Source: Bacteroides fragilis NCTC 9343
GTDB taxonomy: Bacteria; Bacteroidota; Bacteroidia; Bacteroidales; Bacteroidaceae
DNA: 64,000 nucleotides
Reading direction: 5' to 3'
Assembly (NCBI RefSeq): GCF_000025985.1
Contig: NC_003228.3
Span: forward strand, 1 to 64,000
Of the stretch, positions 44,820 through 53,406 are shown in pieces. A program made the position numbers and the translations under genes. Under the pieces are notes generated by a model. That model was not told the origin of the DNA. It made no database searches and saw only the letters and a list, made by a program, of their open reading frames with translations. How positions within the stretch are numbered: position 1 is the stretch's first letter; each line of letters begins with the position of its first letter.

Positions 44820-45938
44820 ATGAAGAATATCTTGTTAACACTTCTCTTGTTTATACTTTTTTCATGTAAAAGCACTGGAGATAAAACCGACTGTGAAGTA
44901 TTACATGTCGATTTGGTTGAACGCCCTGTTCCAACAGAAGAATTATTTTCTAAAATATCTGTCATTCCATTGGAAACCAATGATAGTTCCTTTCTTGTAA
45001 GGCCTGTAAAAGTTATTATAAAAGATAACGGATATTATATTGTCGATGAAGGGGTTCCGGCTGTGTTTTCTTTTGATGAAGAAGGGCACCTTTTGCATAA
45101 AATAGGTAAAAAGGGACAAGGCCCCGGAGAGTATCGTGAAATATATGATGCCGTTATTAAAGAAAAAGAAAATGCAGTGTATATGCTATCTCCATTTGGC
45201 TCTCTTTATGTGTATTCTCTGGATGGAAAATTCATAAAAGAAATAAAACTGCCAACGAGGTCTAATTATCAATTGATAGAGGAACTGGATAGTAAGTATT
45301 TCGTTACATGGACATTACCTGCTTCTGAGAATGAAAATTGTATCAGCGTTATTTCTAAAGAGTCTTTCAATAATGTGAAAGAATTTTGGCATGTCCCTCC
45401 CGTTCTCACTACTCTGAATTCTAAACCTTTTTATAATTATGAACATAAAGTATATTTTTCGAATCCTTATCAAAATGAAGTATATGAAGTAAGGACAGAT
45501 AGCTTACGGGTTGCATACCGTTGGGATTTTGGAAAAGATAATCTTGATTTGAAGGAGTATGGATTCACTTTATTAGAGGATCAAAAGGTTGAGGAATATA
45601 AATTAATGTTGCAGTGTTTACGTGATTCTACTGTACCTTATTTATTAAGGCATCAATTTCAGAATAAAAAATATTATTATACCATGTTGACGTTTGGCTT
45701 TCGGCATCGGATAAATCTGTTTTATCGAAAGGATGACGGCAAGAGTTTCTTTTTTGAGAAAACAGCGGAAGGTGTTTTGCTCCATCCTTTAGCCTTTAAT
45801 GAAGATTTTCTGACTTGTATTGTTTTCAATGAAGACTTTCCAAACTATGAAAAAGTGCTTCCTTCGGAGGAATATAAGAAGCTGGAAGAGCGTTTAGAAG
45901 ATGATAACCCCTGTTTAATCAAATTTTATTTTAAATGA
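44820..45938 (+). CDS. 6-bladed beta-propeller lipoprotein (copy 2)
   Basis: A 372-residue lipoprotein: lipobox LFILFSC (about Cys16), then a repeated propeller with the family phrase IGKKGQGPGEY and blades such as YMLSPFGSLYVYSLDGKFIKEI. It is nearly identical to the gene at 48631 except for a patch at residues 262-325 where about 20 positions differ. It should sit on the periplasmic or outer face. Its stop overlaps the start of a broken thioredoxin-like gene (ATGA). Function is unknown; propellers of this type are usually ligand- or peptide-binding. Confidence 0.8.
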   Translation: MKNILLTLLLFILFSCKSTGDKTDCEVLHVDLVERPVPTEELFSKISVIPLETNDSSFLVRPVKVIIKDNGYYIVDEGVPAVFSFDEEGHLLHKIGKKGQGPGEYREIYDAVIKEKENAVYMLSPFGSLYVYSLDGKFIKEIKLPTRSNYQLIEELDSKYFVTWTLPASENENCISVISKESFNNVKEFWHVPPVLTTLNSKPFYNYEHKVYFSNPYQNEVYEVRTDSLRVAYRWDFGKDNLDLKEYGFTLLEDQKVEEYKLMLQCLRDSTVPYLLRHQFQNKKYYYTMLTFGFRHRINLFYRKDDGKSFFFEKTAEGVLLHPLAFNEDFLTCIVFNEDFPNYEKVLPSEEYKKLEERLEDDNPCLIKFYFK

Positions 45939-46054
45939 AAAATCTTATACTGGTGTTAGGTTGTTTTTTCTTTCTAATCTCATGTCAGCAGACCGAGAAG
46001 GAAAGACTTGAAGAACTTGTTAAAAATTGGAATGGGAAGGAGGTACTATTGTAA
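45935..46054 (+). pseudogene. 5' stump of a thioredoxin-like/DUF1573 lipoprotein
   Basis: Forty or so codons match the gene at 49746 (LVLGCFFFLISCQQTEKE, NWNGKEVLL), then a stop arises where the sequence jumps to the tail of a propeller gene. Only the lipoprotein signal and the first helix remain. Confidence 0.85.
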
Positions 46055-46185
46055 AGAAAGTGATACTGGATAGATGGGATATATGCATCTCGGTGGATAG
46101 TAATGATGAGCGACTCTGCCTGATGACAAAGGAAACGGATGGTGGAGAAGAGCGTTATCATTATTATTGTTATCAGTTAAACTGA
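46051..46185 (+). pseudogene. 3' tail of a propeller gene
   Basis: Matches the last 135 bases of the gene at 52054 (VKKVILDRWG to the stop) with few changes. The joint to the preceding stump is at about 46050. The same tail is present at 57249-57383. Confidence 0.85.
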
Positions 46186-46250
46186 CTTTTTTATTAGGGT
46201 GTTACGGGGTTGCTTGATATGTATATTTTTTGTTTTTCAAATTTTTCTTT

Positions 46251-46420
46251 ATGCAGGGATGGAACAGACAAGCGGGAGGAGGCTTTGTTATTTTCGGGCA
46301 ATAACCGTGATGAATTTGAAACGGTACTGAATGCAATCTATCTTGGAGGAATATTGGAATTAGTTGACTCGTACAAGAGTTCTTGTTTGCGTGTGAAATG
46401 AACAGAATACTTACAAACTG
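46251..46420 (+). pseudogene. Mosaic of gene fragments
   Basis: 46251-46331 resembles the start of the transglutaminase-like gene at 62080 (the part encoding RDRQVEEALSLSGNNRNELE). 46328-46363 resembles a propeller segment (LNATYLGGVLEL). 46370-46420 resembles a propeller 3' end. No intact protein is encoded; the pieces record past deletions and rearrangements. Confidence 0.65.
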
Positions 46421-46487
46421 TTTTGTATATCCCTAAATTTGTTATTTAATTTTTTCTATATTTTAGTTTCTTGTTAAGAAATAATAT

Positions 46488-46495
46488 TATTTTTG
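46488..46495 (+). promoter_or_regulatory. -7 box of regulator 2
   Basis: TATTTTTG, 19 bp before the ATG at 46514. The surrounding phrase (TTATTTTTGTC, then GTAAAATAAATCGAAATG) is repeated in front of regulator 3 at 53407, so both share one promoter design. Confidence 0.55.
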
Positions 46496-46513
46496 TCGGT
46501 AAAATAAATCGAA

Positions 46514-47653
46514 ATGACAAAAAATAAATTGCTTTCGTGTGTTATTGGAGTGATAATCCTATCACTATTGGTTGGAGCCTATTTCTATCAACGAAATAAG
46601 GTGGCTGTACATCAACAGGCGGAGAGGCTATTCGTACAGATGCTTCAAGAAGAGATAGAAAGAAAAGAAAGAAATTTAAATCTATTTCATCTGTTTTCTG
46701 AGAGTTCATCTGATACTTTACCTTTGAAAATTTGCATTATCACAGAAGAGGGGAAAAAAGAGTATGAGGTTGATTCCCTGAAAAGTAAAAAGAACATTTC
46801 TCAGAACCTGAGAAACCGGTCAATACACTCTATATTATGTGAGAAATCCCATTTATTGCCGGATTCTTTAAATGAACATTGGCAGAGTATGCTTAAGAAA
46901 GATCACATTGATACAGAGTCCACTATACATGTGCGGATGGAAAATCTTCAAGGAAAGATTATTAGTTCATCAAGTCACGATGGTGTGTGGGATACTTCTT
47001 CTGGGATTATAACTTCATATATAGGTAATCGTTGTGAGATAGAGGTCATCGGTCTTTTAGCTTTTAGTTGGAAAACAATATTATGGTATCATTGGCAACC
47101 TTTTGGATGGATTGTAATTTGTTTGTTATTGATGCTTTTATTTATCTGCTTTTATTATAAAAAGGTGAATCGCCCTCCGGAATTAAAAGAGGTTCCTTAT
47201 GAGGTTGTCGTTGAAAAGGAAGTCGTTGTTGAGAAAGAGGTCATTCGTGAGATAATAGTTGAAAAAGAAACATCTCCGGAAAAAAAGGCACCTTTAATAA
47301 AGCAAATTTGTAAAGTAGAAGGACAACTATATGGTTTACGTTATGGAGTTGTTTTTGATTCCCAGAATAGAGTTCTTAATTGTAATGGCAAGAAAATGTC
47401 TTTGTCCCCCCAACAGTGTCAGATTCTAAAGCTTTTTTTAGATGCTCCCGATTATACTGTGACTGATGAGGATATTATTAAGTTTATTTGGAAAGGTCAA
47501 TCGAACGTTCAGATAAATACGTTTTGTTCTGCCGGAAACAAATTAGGGAAGAGATTAGAGCAAGCTGGTTGTGGTGTTTGTTTCAGGCGTTTTGGAAGCG
47601 ATCGTTATCGTATGTTGTTCATAGACGACCTTGTTGATAATGATTTGACATAA
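46514..47653 (+). CDS. Transmembrane winged-helix regulator 2 of the NVEALA array
   Basis: A 379-residue paralogue of the regulator at 41143: membrane helix 1 (about 7-24), outer domain with DTLPLKI, SKKNISQ, RSIHSILC and YIGNRCEIEV, membrane helix 2 (about 196-215), a short linker made of repeated VEKEV units (EVVVEKEVVVEKEVI), and a C-terminal winged helix (LSPQQCQILKLFLDAPDYTV, then RFGSDRYRMLF). The linker replaces the long coiled coil of the other two. It is followed by type-A peptide copy 3, whose promoter has variant boxes. The stop codon lies within the first box, which ties gene and operator together. Confidence 0.75.
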   Translation: MTKNKLLSCVIGVIILSLLVGAYFYQRNKVAVHQQAERLFVQMLQEEIERKERNLNLFHLFSESSSDTLPLKICIITEEGKKEYEVDSLKSKKNISQNLRNRSIHSILCEKSHLLPDSLNEHWQSMLKKDHIDTESTIHVRMENLQGKIISSSSHDGVWDTSSGIITSYIGNRCEIEVIGLLAFSWKTILWYHWQPFGWIVICLLLMLLFICFYYKKVNRPPELKEVPYEVVVEKEVVVEKEVIREIIVEKETSPEKKAPLIKQICKVEGQLYGLRYGVVFDSQNRVLNCNGKKMSLSPQQCQILKLFLDAPDYTVTDEDIIKFIWKGQSNVQINTFCSAGNKLGKRLEQAGCGVCFRRFGSDRYRMLFIDDLVDNDLT

Positions 47654-47702
47654 ATGGCAATAAAATTGATAGCAGTTTATCCAAAATCTCTTTTTACCTT
47701 TG
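47646..47702 (+). promoter_or_regulatory. Operator-like boxes and promoter of type-A peptide 3
   Basis: TGACATAAAT (47646) and GGCAATAAAA (47656), 10 bp apart, start 49 and 39 bp before the -7 box TACCTTTG (47695-47702). The position equals that of the TGTAAT boxes of regulator 1; the sequence is a variant. Confidence 0.5.
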
Positions 47703-47734
47703 CTGCCAGTTATTAACACTTATACTTTGAAACC

Positions 47735-47968
47735 ATGAAAAACTATATGAAATTGATCTTTGGGCTTGGTTTAATAGCCTTGGTCGGGTATTGGCCTGCC
47801 GCGAAAACTCCTAAGAGAGTAAATTCCTTATTCTTGCAAAATGTAGAGGCGCTTGCCGGTAGTGAACACGTTACCAATTTAGGTTGCTTGGGTGACGGAT
47901 CTGTAGATTGTCCTATTAACCATATTAAAGTAGAATATGTGGTTCAAGGATTTAGTCTTGGGGAGTGA
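47735..47968 (+). CDS. NVEALA peptide, type A, copy 3
   Basis: A 77-residue exported peptide: hydrophobic segment (KLIFGLGLIALVGYW), SLFLQNVEALAGSE, then CLGDGSVDCPINHIKV with two cysteines and the terminal SLGE. It is the first gene after regulator 2 and is separated from the type-B peptide by hairpin cassette B. Its tail is nearly invariant across copies 2 and 3 and similar in copies 1 and 4, in contrast to the variable type-B tails. It may be a signal ligand of the regulator or a structural partner; this is inference from position. Confidence 0.75.
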   Translation: MKNYMKLIFGLGLIALVGYWPAAKTPKRVNSLFLQNVEALAGSEHVTNLGCLGDGSVDCPINHIKVEYVVQGFSLGE

Positions 47969-48026
47969 GTGCTCTTTTATATAAATCTTATCACACTAGA
48001 ATCATTCATTGCATTATTAACTTGGG

Positions 48027-48190
48027 TTAGAAAGGGAGTGGACGATCTACGTCCGGGAAAAGTCTTAGAATCGTTCACTCCCGGATAACCTTTAAAAAAG
48101 GAGGTTGCCCGGCACGAAGATAGCGAAAAAATAATTGGAATGAGTAAATGTAGCATTTACTTTTTTTACGGAGGAGGTGGCTCCCCGAAA
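48027..48190 (+). repeat. Hairpin cassette B
   Basis: Second copy of the cassette. Stem 1 is 48034-48046 with 48070-48082; it has GGACGAT in place of GAACGAT, which turns an A-T pair into a G-T pair and keeps the stem. The terminator-like hairpin is 48143-48161 followed by a T run. Confidence 0.75.
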
Positions 48191-48233
48191 GAGAGATATG
48201 GGAGAAAAATAATTAACATCATAAAAGTAGATT

Positions 48234-48500
48234 ATGAGTAAAAAGATTTTTGCGGCCCTGATAGTCGCTGTAGTCGCAACTTTTGCAGGCTACAATATAT
48301 ATCAGTCACAGAAAACAGAGAAAATAGTTTCAGACTTGGTGATAGCTAATGTCGAAGCATTGGCAGGCGATACTGAGGGCGGTGCTACTATCACTTGCTC
48401 CCGTACGTGTTCTGACGGAGTAGGACGTTGCTACAAGGTTTATGATAAGTGGGGAAACTGTCATTTTGACGGTAGTCAAACATATTCTTGTACCTGCTAA
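48234..48500 (+). CDS. NVEALA peptide, type B, six-cysteine tail
   Basis: An 88-residue peptide. The first 30 residues are nearly invariant among type-B copies (MSKKIFAALIVAVVATFAGY, then NIYQSQ): a signal-anchor-like helix. After ANVEALAGD comes a unique tail of about 35 residues with six cysteines (TCSRTCS, GRCYK, GNCHF, SCTC), likely disulfide-bonded. It lies after hairpin cassette B and before a propeller lipoprotein and a CxxC thioredoxin-like lipoprotein. A relic of the same tail is at 44582. Confidence 0.8.
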   Translation: MSKKIFAALIVAVVATFAGYNIYQSQKTEKIVSDLVIANVEALAGDTEGGATITCSRTCSDGVGRCYKVYDKWGNCHFDGSQTYSCTC

Positions 48501-48630
48501 CTATTAAGAGGAAGTTATACCAAAAGTTTAGAGTTTCTTCATTTCTTTTTTTAAAATACAGGAGGGGGAGATGATTACTACAAATTTCTTGGTATAACTT
48601 CCTGTATTGTTAATCTAATCTAATAAAGTT

Positions 48631-49749
48631 ATGAAGAATATCTCGTTAATCCTTCTCTTGTTTATACTTTTTTCATGTAAAAGCACTGGAGATAAAACCG
48701 ACTGTGAAGTATTACATGTCGATTTGGTTGAACGCCCTGTTCCAACGGAAGAATTATTCTCTAAAATATCTGTCATTCCATTGGAAACCAATGATAGTTC
48801 CTTTCTTGTAAGGCCTGTAAAAGTTATTATAAAAGATAACAGATATTATATTGTCGATGAAGGGGTTCCGGCTGTGTTTTCTTTTGATGAAGAAGGGCAT
48901 CTTTTGCATAAAATAGGTAAAAAGGGACAAGGTCCCGGAGAGTATCGTGAAATATACGATGCCGTTATTAAAGAAAAAGAAAATGCAGTGTATATGCTAT
49001 CTCCATTTGGCTCTCTTTATGTGTATTCTCTGGATGGAAAATTCATAAAAGAAATAAAACTGCCAACGAGGGCAAATTATCAATTGATAGAGGAGCTGGA
49101 GAGTAAGTATTTCGTTACATGGACACTTCCTGCCTCTGAGAATGATAATTGTATCAGCGTTATTTCTAAAGAGTCTTCCAAGAATGTGAAAGAATTTTGG
49201 CATGTTCCTCCCGTTCTCACTACTCTGAATTCTAAACCTTTTTATAATTATGAACATAAAATATATTTTTCGAATCCTTATCAAAATGAAGTATATGAAG
49301 TAAGGACAGATAGCTTACGGGTTGCATACCGTTGGGATTTTGGAAAAGATAATCTTGATTTGAAGGAGTATGGATTCACTTTATTAGAGGATAAAAAGGT
49401 TGAAGAATATAAATTAATGTTGCAGTATTTACGTGATTCTACTGTGCCTTATTTTTTATGCGATCAATATCAGAATGATAAATTCTATTATATCATGTTG
49501 GTGTTCGGGCTTAAGCATTCGAAAAATCTATTTTATCGGAAGGAAGACAGTAAGAGTTTCTTTTTTGAAAAAACAACAGAAGGCATTCATTTTGAACCTT
49601 TAGCTTTTAATGAAGATTTCCTGACTTGTATTGTTTTCAATGAAGACTTTCCAAACTATGAAAAAGTGCTTCCTCCGGAGGAATATAAGAAGCTGGAAGA
49701 GCGTTTAGAAGATGATAACCCCTGTTTAATCAAATTTTATTTCAAATGA
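48631..49749 (+). CDS. 6-bladed beta-propeller lipoprotein (copy 3)
   Basis: A 372-residue lipoprotein with lipobox LFILFSC and the family phrase IGKKGQGPGEY near residue 90. It is a close duplicate of the gene at 44820; differences concentrate at residues 262-325 (for example RHQFQNKK against CDQYQNDK). The stop overlaps the next start (ATGA), so it is translationally coupled to the thioredoxin-like lipoprotein at 49746. It is probably anchored in the periplasm or on the outer membrane. The ligand is unknown. Confidence 0.82.
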   Translation: MKNISLILLLFILFSCKSTGDKTDCEVLHVDLVERPVPTEELFSKISVIPLETNDSSFLVRPVKVIIKDNRYYIVDEGVPAVFSFDEEGHLLHKIGKKGQGPGEYREIYDAVIKEKENAVYMLSPFGSLYVYSLDGKFIKEIKLPTRANYQLIEELESKYFVTWTLPASENDNCISVISKESSKNVKEFWHVPPVLTTLNSKPFYNYEHKIYFSNPYQNEVYEVRTDSLRVAYRWDFGKDNLDLKEYGFTLLEDKKVEEYKLMLQYLRDSTVPYFLCDQYQNDKFYYIMLVFGLKHSKNLFYRKEDSKSFFFEKTTEGIHFEPLAFNEDFLTCIVFNEDFPNYEKVLPPEEYKKLEERLEDDNPCLIKFYFK

Positions 49750-50615
49750 AAAATCTTATACTGGTGTTAGGTTGTTTTTTCTTTCTAATCTCATGTCAGC
49801 AGACCGAGAAGGAAAAACTTGAAGAACTTGTTAAAAATTGGAATGGGAAGGAGGTACTATTTCCGACAAATCCTAGTTTTACGTTATATGGAAAAACTCC
49901 TGTCGATTTTAAAATCCCTGTTTCGGATTATAAGATCGTGACCTATGTCGATTCGTTGGGTTGTTCCAGCTGTAAATTGCAATTGCCTAAATGGAAGGAA
50001 TTTATGAAATATGCGGATTCTATAGTAGGCTATCAAATACCGGTTCTTTTTTTTCTTCATCCTGCTAATGTTCGCGAGATGAGGTCTGTGTTAAAACAAA
50101 ATCGTTTTGATTATCCTGTTTGTATGGATACGGAAGATACTTTTAATAAAGTGAATAAGTTTCCTTCACAGCTAAATTTTCAAACTTTTTTATTAGATAA
50201 AAACAATCATGTAATTGCGATAGGAAATCCGGTCCATAATTACGATGTAAGAGAACTCTATATCCATCTTATTTCAGGAGGAATAGATGGAGATTCTCTT
50301 TCAAATATGCGAACAGTGATAAAAATAGAGGAAGATATGGTTGATTTGGGGAGTTTTGATTGGAGACGAGAGCAGCATATAACTTTTGAGATACACAATA
50401 TTGGTAATAATAATTTGGTCGTTTATGATAATAAGACATCTTGCGGATGTACTTCTGTTGAATATTCCAAAGAACCCGTTCAGCCCGGAAAGTCTTTAGC
50501 AGTTAAAGTAACTTATAAAGCAGACCATCCGGAACACTTTAATAAAACTATTATACTATATTGCAATGCTTCCGCTTCTCCTTTGGAATTAAAGATAACT
50601 GGAAATGCTAAATAA
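49746..50615 (+). CDS. Thioredoxin-like/DUF1573 lipoprotein
   Basis: A 289-residue lipoprotein (lipobox FFLISC, Cys17). Residues about 60-180 look like a thioredoxin-fold domain: YVDSLGCSSCKLQLPKW with a CxxC at Cys73/Cys76, and FQTFLLDKNNHVIAIGNP near the expected cis-Pro side. The C-terminal 90 residues are DUF1573 (FEIHNIGNNNLVVYDNKTSCGCTSVEY), with an SCGCT cysteine motif near 232. TlpA-like proteins reduce or make disulfides in the periplasm, so a role on the Cys-rich peptides beside it is attractive but unproven. A paralogue is at 59016 and a stump at 45935. Confidence 0.8.
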   Translation: MKNLILVLGCFFFLISCQQTEKEKLEELVKNWNGKEVLFPTNPSFTLYGKTPVDFKIPVSDYKIVTYVDSLGCSSCKLQLPKWKEFMKYADSIVGYQIPVLFFLHPANVREMRSVLKQNRFDYPVCMDTEDTFNKVNKFPSQLNFQTFLLDKNNHVIAIGNPVHNYDVRELYIHLISGGIDGDSLSNMRTVIKIEEDMVDLGSFDWRREQHITFEIHNIGNNNLVVYDNKTSCGCTSVEYSKEPVQPGKSLAVKVTYKADHPEHFNKTIILYCNASASPLELKITGNAK

Positions 50616-50659
50616 TTGGAGCATAATGAAATAAATTTCTATAGGGCGAGTGCTGCCAG

Positions 50660-50902
50660 TTGTCTTATTTGTCTTTGATAGTCGCTGTAGTCGCAACTTT
50701 TGCAGGCTACAATATATATCAGTCACAGAGAGTAGAAAGTATCATGTCGGATTTGACGATGGCCAATGTAGAGGCGTTAGCTGGTTCTGAGATTAATGAT
50801 GAGGATTGTGTCAGTGCATCTAATCGTTATTGCTCTGTTTTGATAGTGACCCCAAATGGGAATTATCTAGAAACTTATTTTGACCAAAAAACAAAGTACT
50901 GA
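50660..50902 (+). CDS. NVEALA peptide, type B, with replaced 5' end
   Basis: About 80 codons. From IVAVVATFAGYNIYQSQ onward it matches the other type-B copies, including MANVEALAGSE, followed by a two-cysteine tail (DEDCVSASNRYCSVLIV). The usual start MSKKIFAAL is missing: the sequence switches exactly at the codons for LIVAV to unrelated DNA. Only a TTG at 50660 could start it, and there is no hairpin cassette upstream. It may be expressed weakly, coupled to the gene before it, or be a pseudogene. Confidence 0.55.
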   Translation: MSYLSLIVAVVATFAGYNIYQSQRVESIMSDLTMANVEALAGSEINDEDCVSASNRYCSVLIVTPNGNYLETYFDQKTKY

Positions 50903-50969
50903 TTCTTATAAAAAGTGGGGATAGAAATATTAGTTTTGACTAGTCAATTTTATCCCCTAATTTATTATT

Positions 50970-52025
50970 ATGAATAAAATTGTATCGTTTTTTATTTTAA
51001 TTCTTGTTTGTTCTTGTTCAGATAGGAAAGAGCATATAGCAAATATTCTGTCAATGAATTCTATAGATATTAAAACTAATAGGATTAATAAAGACGAAGT
51101 AATTGCTAGAGGTGCATTTCCTTTTGAAATGATTGATTCATTATTCTTTCTTTTCAATGGAGATCCTTCGTCTGGAGCATTGGTTTTATGTGAATCGAAT
51201 GCTTCCGAACTGGGACACTTCTTGCAAAAAGGAAATGGTTTTGGAGAATGTATCACTCCTGGATATATAGGACATTGCAATGATACTATTTATGTTTCTG
51301 AACGTTCTAGAACAAGGCGAATGACTTATTTACTATCAAATCATAATGATAGTTTGCAATATAAGTGTCTTGAAGATGTTAGTCCTAAAATGAATTCAGA
51401 ATTTTATTATCAGATTTGTCGTCTACAAAGTGGTTTATTTGTAGGTGCCCGTTTATTTGGAAAAGAACATTTGTTTACATTGTTAGACGAAAGTTTGGAT
51501 ACACTTACCACTTTTGCACGGGTGCCGATAGACATTGAGGAAAATGCAAATAATAAGCTCGCTCCTTTTATTGGTCATTTATGTATAGATGATAATACGG
51601 TTTATTATGCTTCTAATGACTTTTCTTATATGGCTGCTTATGATATTTTATCTGAGAAAGAGATAAAACCAGTATTTGAGAGGATGTATATATCTCCAAT
51701 AATCCAAAAATCAGCGAATGGGATTTCATTAGATAAATACAAACATCTTTTGGGCTTTGGTGATATCAGGGTTTATCAGAATTATATTTTTGCGACGTAT
51801 ATAGGGAAACCTGATATAACAATGGATCAAGAGAATGATATTTCAGCTTTAGTCCCCACTCATTTGCTGGTTTTTAATAAAGATGGAGTTCCAATTGTAA
51901 AATTTAAGTTTCCGTTTAAAATAAGATCATTCGTGTTTACCAAATCCAAGATGTATCTATTAGATGTGGATTGTAATATAGAATCTGTCGATTTGGTAGA
52001 GTTGTGGAAGCATTTGCCCGATTGA
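50970..52025 (+). CDS. 6-bladed beta-propeller lipoprotein (copy 4)
   Basis: A 351-residue lipoprotein (FILILVCSC signal and lipobox) of the same propeller family but divergent. The central glycine phrase is degenerate (LGHFLQKGNGFGE and ITPGY in place of GQGPGEY). Repeated blade features are visible, such as AYDILSEKEIKPVFE and LLVFNKDGVPIVKFK. It lies between a type-B peptide and another propeller gene with 28 bp to the next start, so it is in the same operon. Function is unknown. Confidence 0.75.
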   Translation: MNKIVSFFILILVCSCSDRKEHIANILSMNSIDIKTNRINKDEVIARGAFPFEMIDSLFFLFNGDPSSGALVLCESNASELGHFLQKGNGFGECITPGYIGHCNDTIYVSERSRTRRMTYLLSNHNDSLQYKCLEDVSPKMNSEFYYQICRLQSGLFVGARLFGKEHLFTLLDESLDTLTTFARVPIDIEENANNKLAPFIGHLCIDDNTVYYASNDFSYMAAYDILSEKEIKPVFERMYISPIIQKSANGISLDKYKHLLGFGDIRVYQNYIFATYIGKPDITMDQENDISALVPTHLLVFNKDGVPIVKFKFPFKIRSFVFTKSKMYLLDVDCNIESVDLVELWKHLPD

Positions 52026-52053
52026 AGTGGGATAGTGACTTTATAGAATAAAT

Positions 52054-53106
52054 ATGAATAATATGAGATTTAATTTAGTCGTTTTATTTGTAATTTTACT
52101 TTCTTTCTATTCTTGTGGCAGGGAAGAAAAAACTGTGTATGATTTTCCTTTAGAACAATCGCTTAAGAGTGATAAGGAAGTTAGTTTAAACAAGGAACTA
52201 TTAGCTCCCTATCTGATGTGTTCTTATGATTCCACTCTGTGTCTAATAGATTGGACTGCCAATCCGATGGTGCATGTTTATAACATGAATACAGGGAAAG
52301 AGATGGTTGCTTTTGGGAATAAAGGCATGGGGCCGGATGATTTTCTATCTATATCCCAAATGTATGTAGATATGGGCAAGCGTTCTTTGCTACTGTATGA
52401 TCAGTCTTTACAAACTATAAGTTCTTTTCAAATTGATAGTTTAGCTCAAGGCAGTCTTTCAAAGATAGATTGTGTTTCAGCTCCTAAGTTAGGAATGAAT
52501 AGGGTATATGCTTATTCGGATTCCATATTTTACGGGAGTGGGACTTTTGAAAGTGGCTTGATAGCGAAATGTAATCAGAAAGAGATTTTAAATCAATATC
52601 TTCCTTTTCCACACACAGAGCAAGCGGTAAATCGGGATGTAAACTATTTGTTGTTCCAGGGGGATCTTATTATGAAGCCGGATAAAAAACGTTTTGCTTA
52701 CTTGGCGTATGAGTGCGATTTATTATCTATTCAGAAAGTGGTAAATGATACGTGCCTGGAAAGTGTAGTACATTTGAATACGTATACGCCGGTATTTGAG
52801 AATCAATCTACTAACGAAGTGTCTTCTGTTAATGTCTCTACCGATTCTCCTAAAGGATTTCTTCGTGGGGTAGCCACTGAAAACTATGTTTATGCACTTT
52901 ACAGTGGGCAAATTGGGAAAAATAAGGCAATAGCAAATGAAGTTTATGTATTTGATTGGGAAGGACGTGCTGTAAAGAAAGTGATACTGGATAGATGGGG
53001 TATATGCATCTCGGTGGATAGTAATGATGAACGACTCTGCCTGATGACAAAGGAAACGGATGGTGGAGAAGAACGTTATCATTATTATTGTTATCAGTTA
53101 AACTGA
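52054..53106 (+). CDS. 6-bladed beta-propeller lipoprotein (copy 5)
   Basis: A 350-residue lipoprotein with signal and lipobox (FVILLSFYSC) and the family phrase FGNKGMGPDDF near residue 87. Blade sequences include VHVYNMNTGKEMVAF and VYVFDWEGRAVKKVILDRW. Start may be ATG 52054 or 52063. Its 3' half has been copied twice elsewhere in broken form (56803-57383, and the tail at 46051), so this gene has been a donor or parent in rearrangements. It ends the second intact module. Confidence 0.78.
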   Translation: MNNMRFNLVVLFVILLSFYSCGREEKTVYDFPLEQSLKSDKEVSLNKELLAPYLMCSYDSTLCLIDWTANPMVHVYNMNTGKEMVAFGNKGMGPDDFLSISQMYVDMGKRSLLLYDQSLQTISSFQIDSLAQGSLSKIDCVSAPKLGMNRVYAYSDSIFYGSGTFESGLIAKCNQKEILNQYLPFPHTEQAVNRDVNYLLFQGDLIMKPDKKRFAYLAYECDLLSIQKVVNDTCLESVVHLNTYTPVFENQSTNEVSSVNVSTDSPKGFLRGVATENYVYALYSGQIGKNKAIANEVYVFDWEGRAVKKVILDRWGICISVDSNDERLCLMTKETDGGEERYHYYCYQLN

Positions 53107-53400
53107 CTTTTTGGTTAGGGTGTTACGGGTTTGTTTGATATATATTTTTTATCTTTCAAATTTTTCTTCATGCAGGGATCTTTTCTCGAATTGTGTAAAT
53201 ACAAATAATGAAGAAGCATGGCCGTAATGAATAAGAGCTAATTAGAATTTGACAGGACGAAAATGCTGAATGCAATCTATATTGGAATAATCTGAATTGT
53301 ACAAGAGTTATTGTTTGTGCTGAAAATGAACAGAATGCTTATGAACAGTCTTGTTTGTTTTTTTAATTATTTTCTTCGATGTCTTTGTTCTTGTTGTAAA
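53107..53400 (+). pseudogene. Propeller gene fragments before regulator 3
   Basis: No intact gene. 53180-53220 resembles the segment of the gene at 55722 that encodes NSFSDCVNTNDDEEVW. 53249-53297 resembles the segment encoding DRTKMLNATYLGG, and 53320-53362 resembles its last codons (NEQNAYELSCLS). The order matches the parent gene, so this is one propeller gene with several deletions. Confidence 0.7.
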
Positions 53401-53406
53401 TAATCT

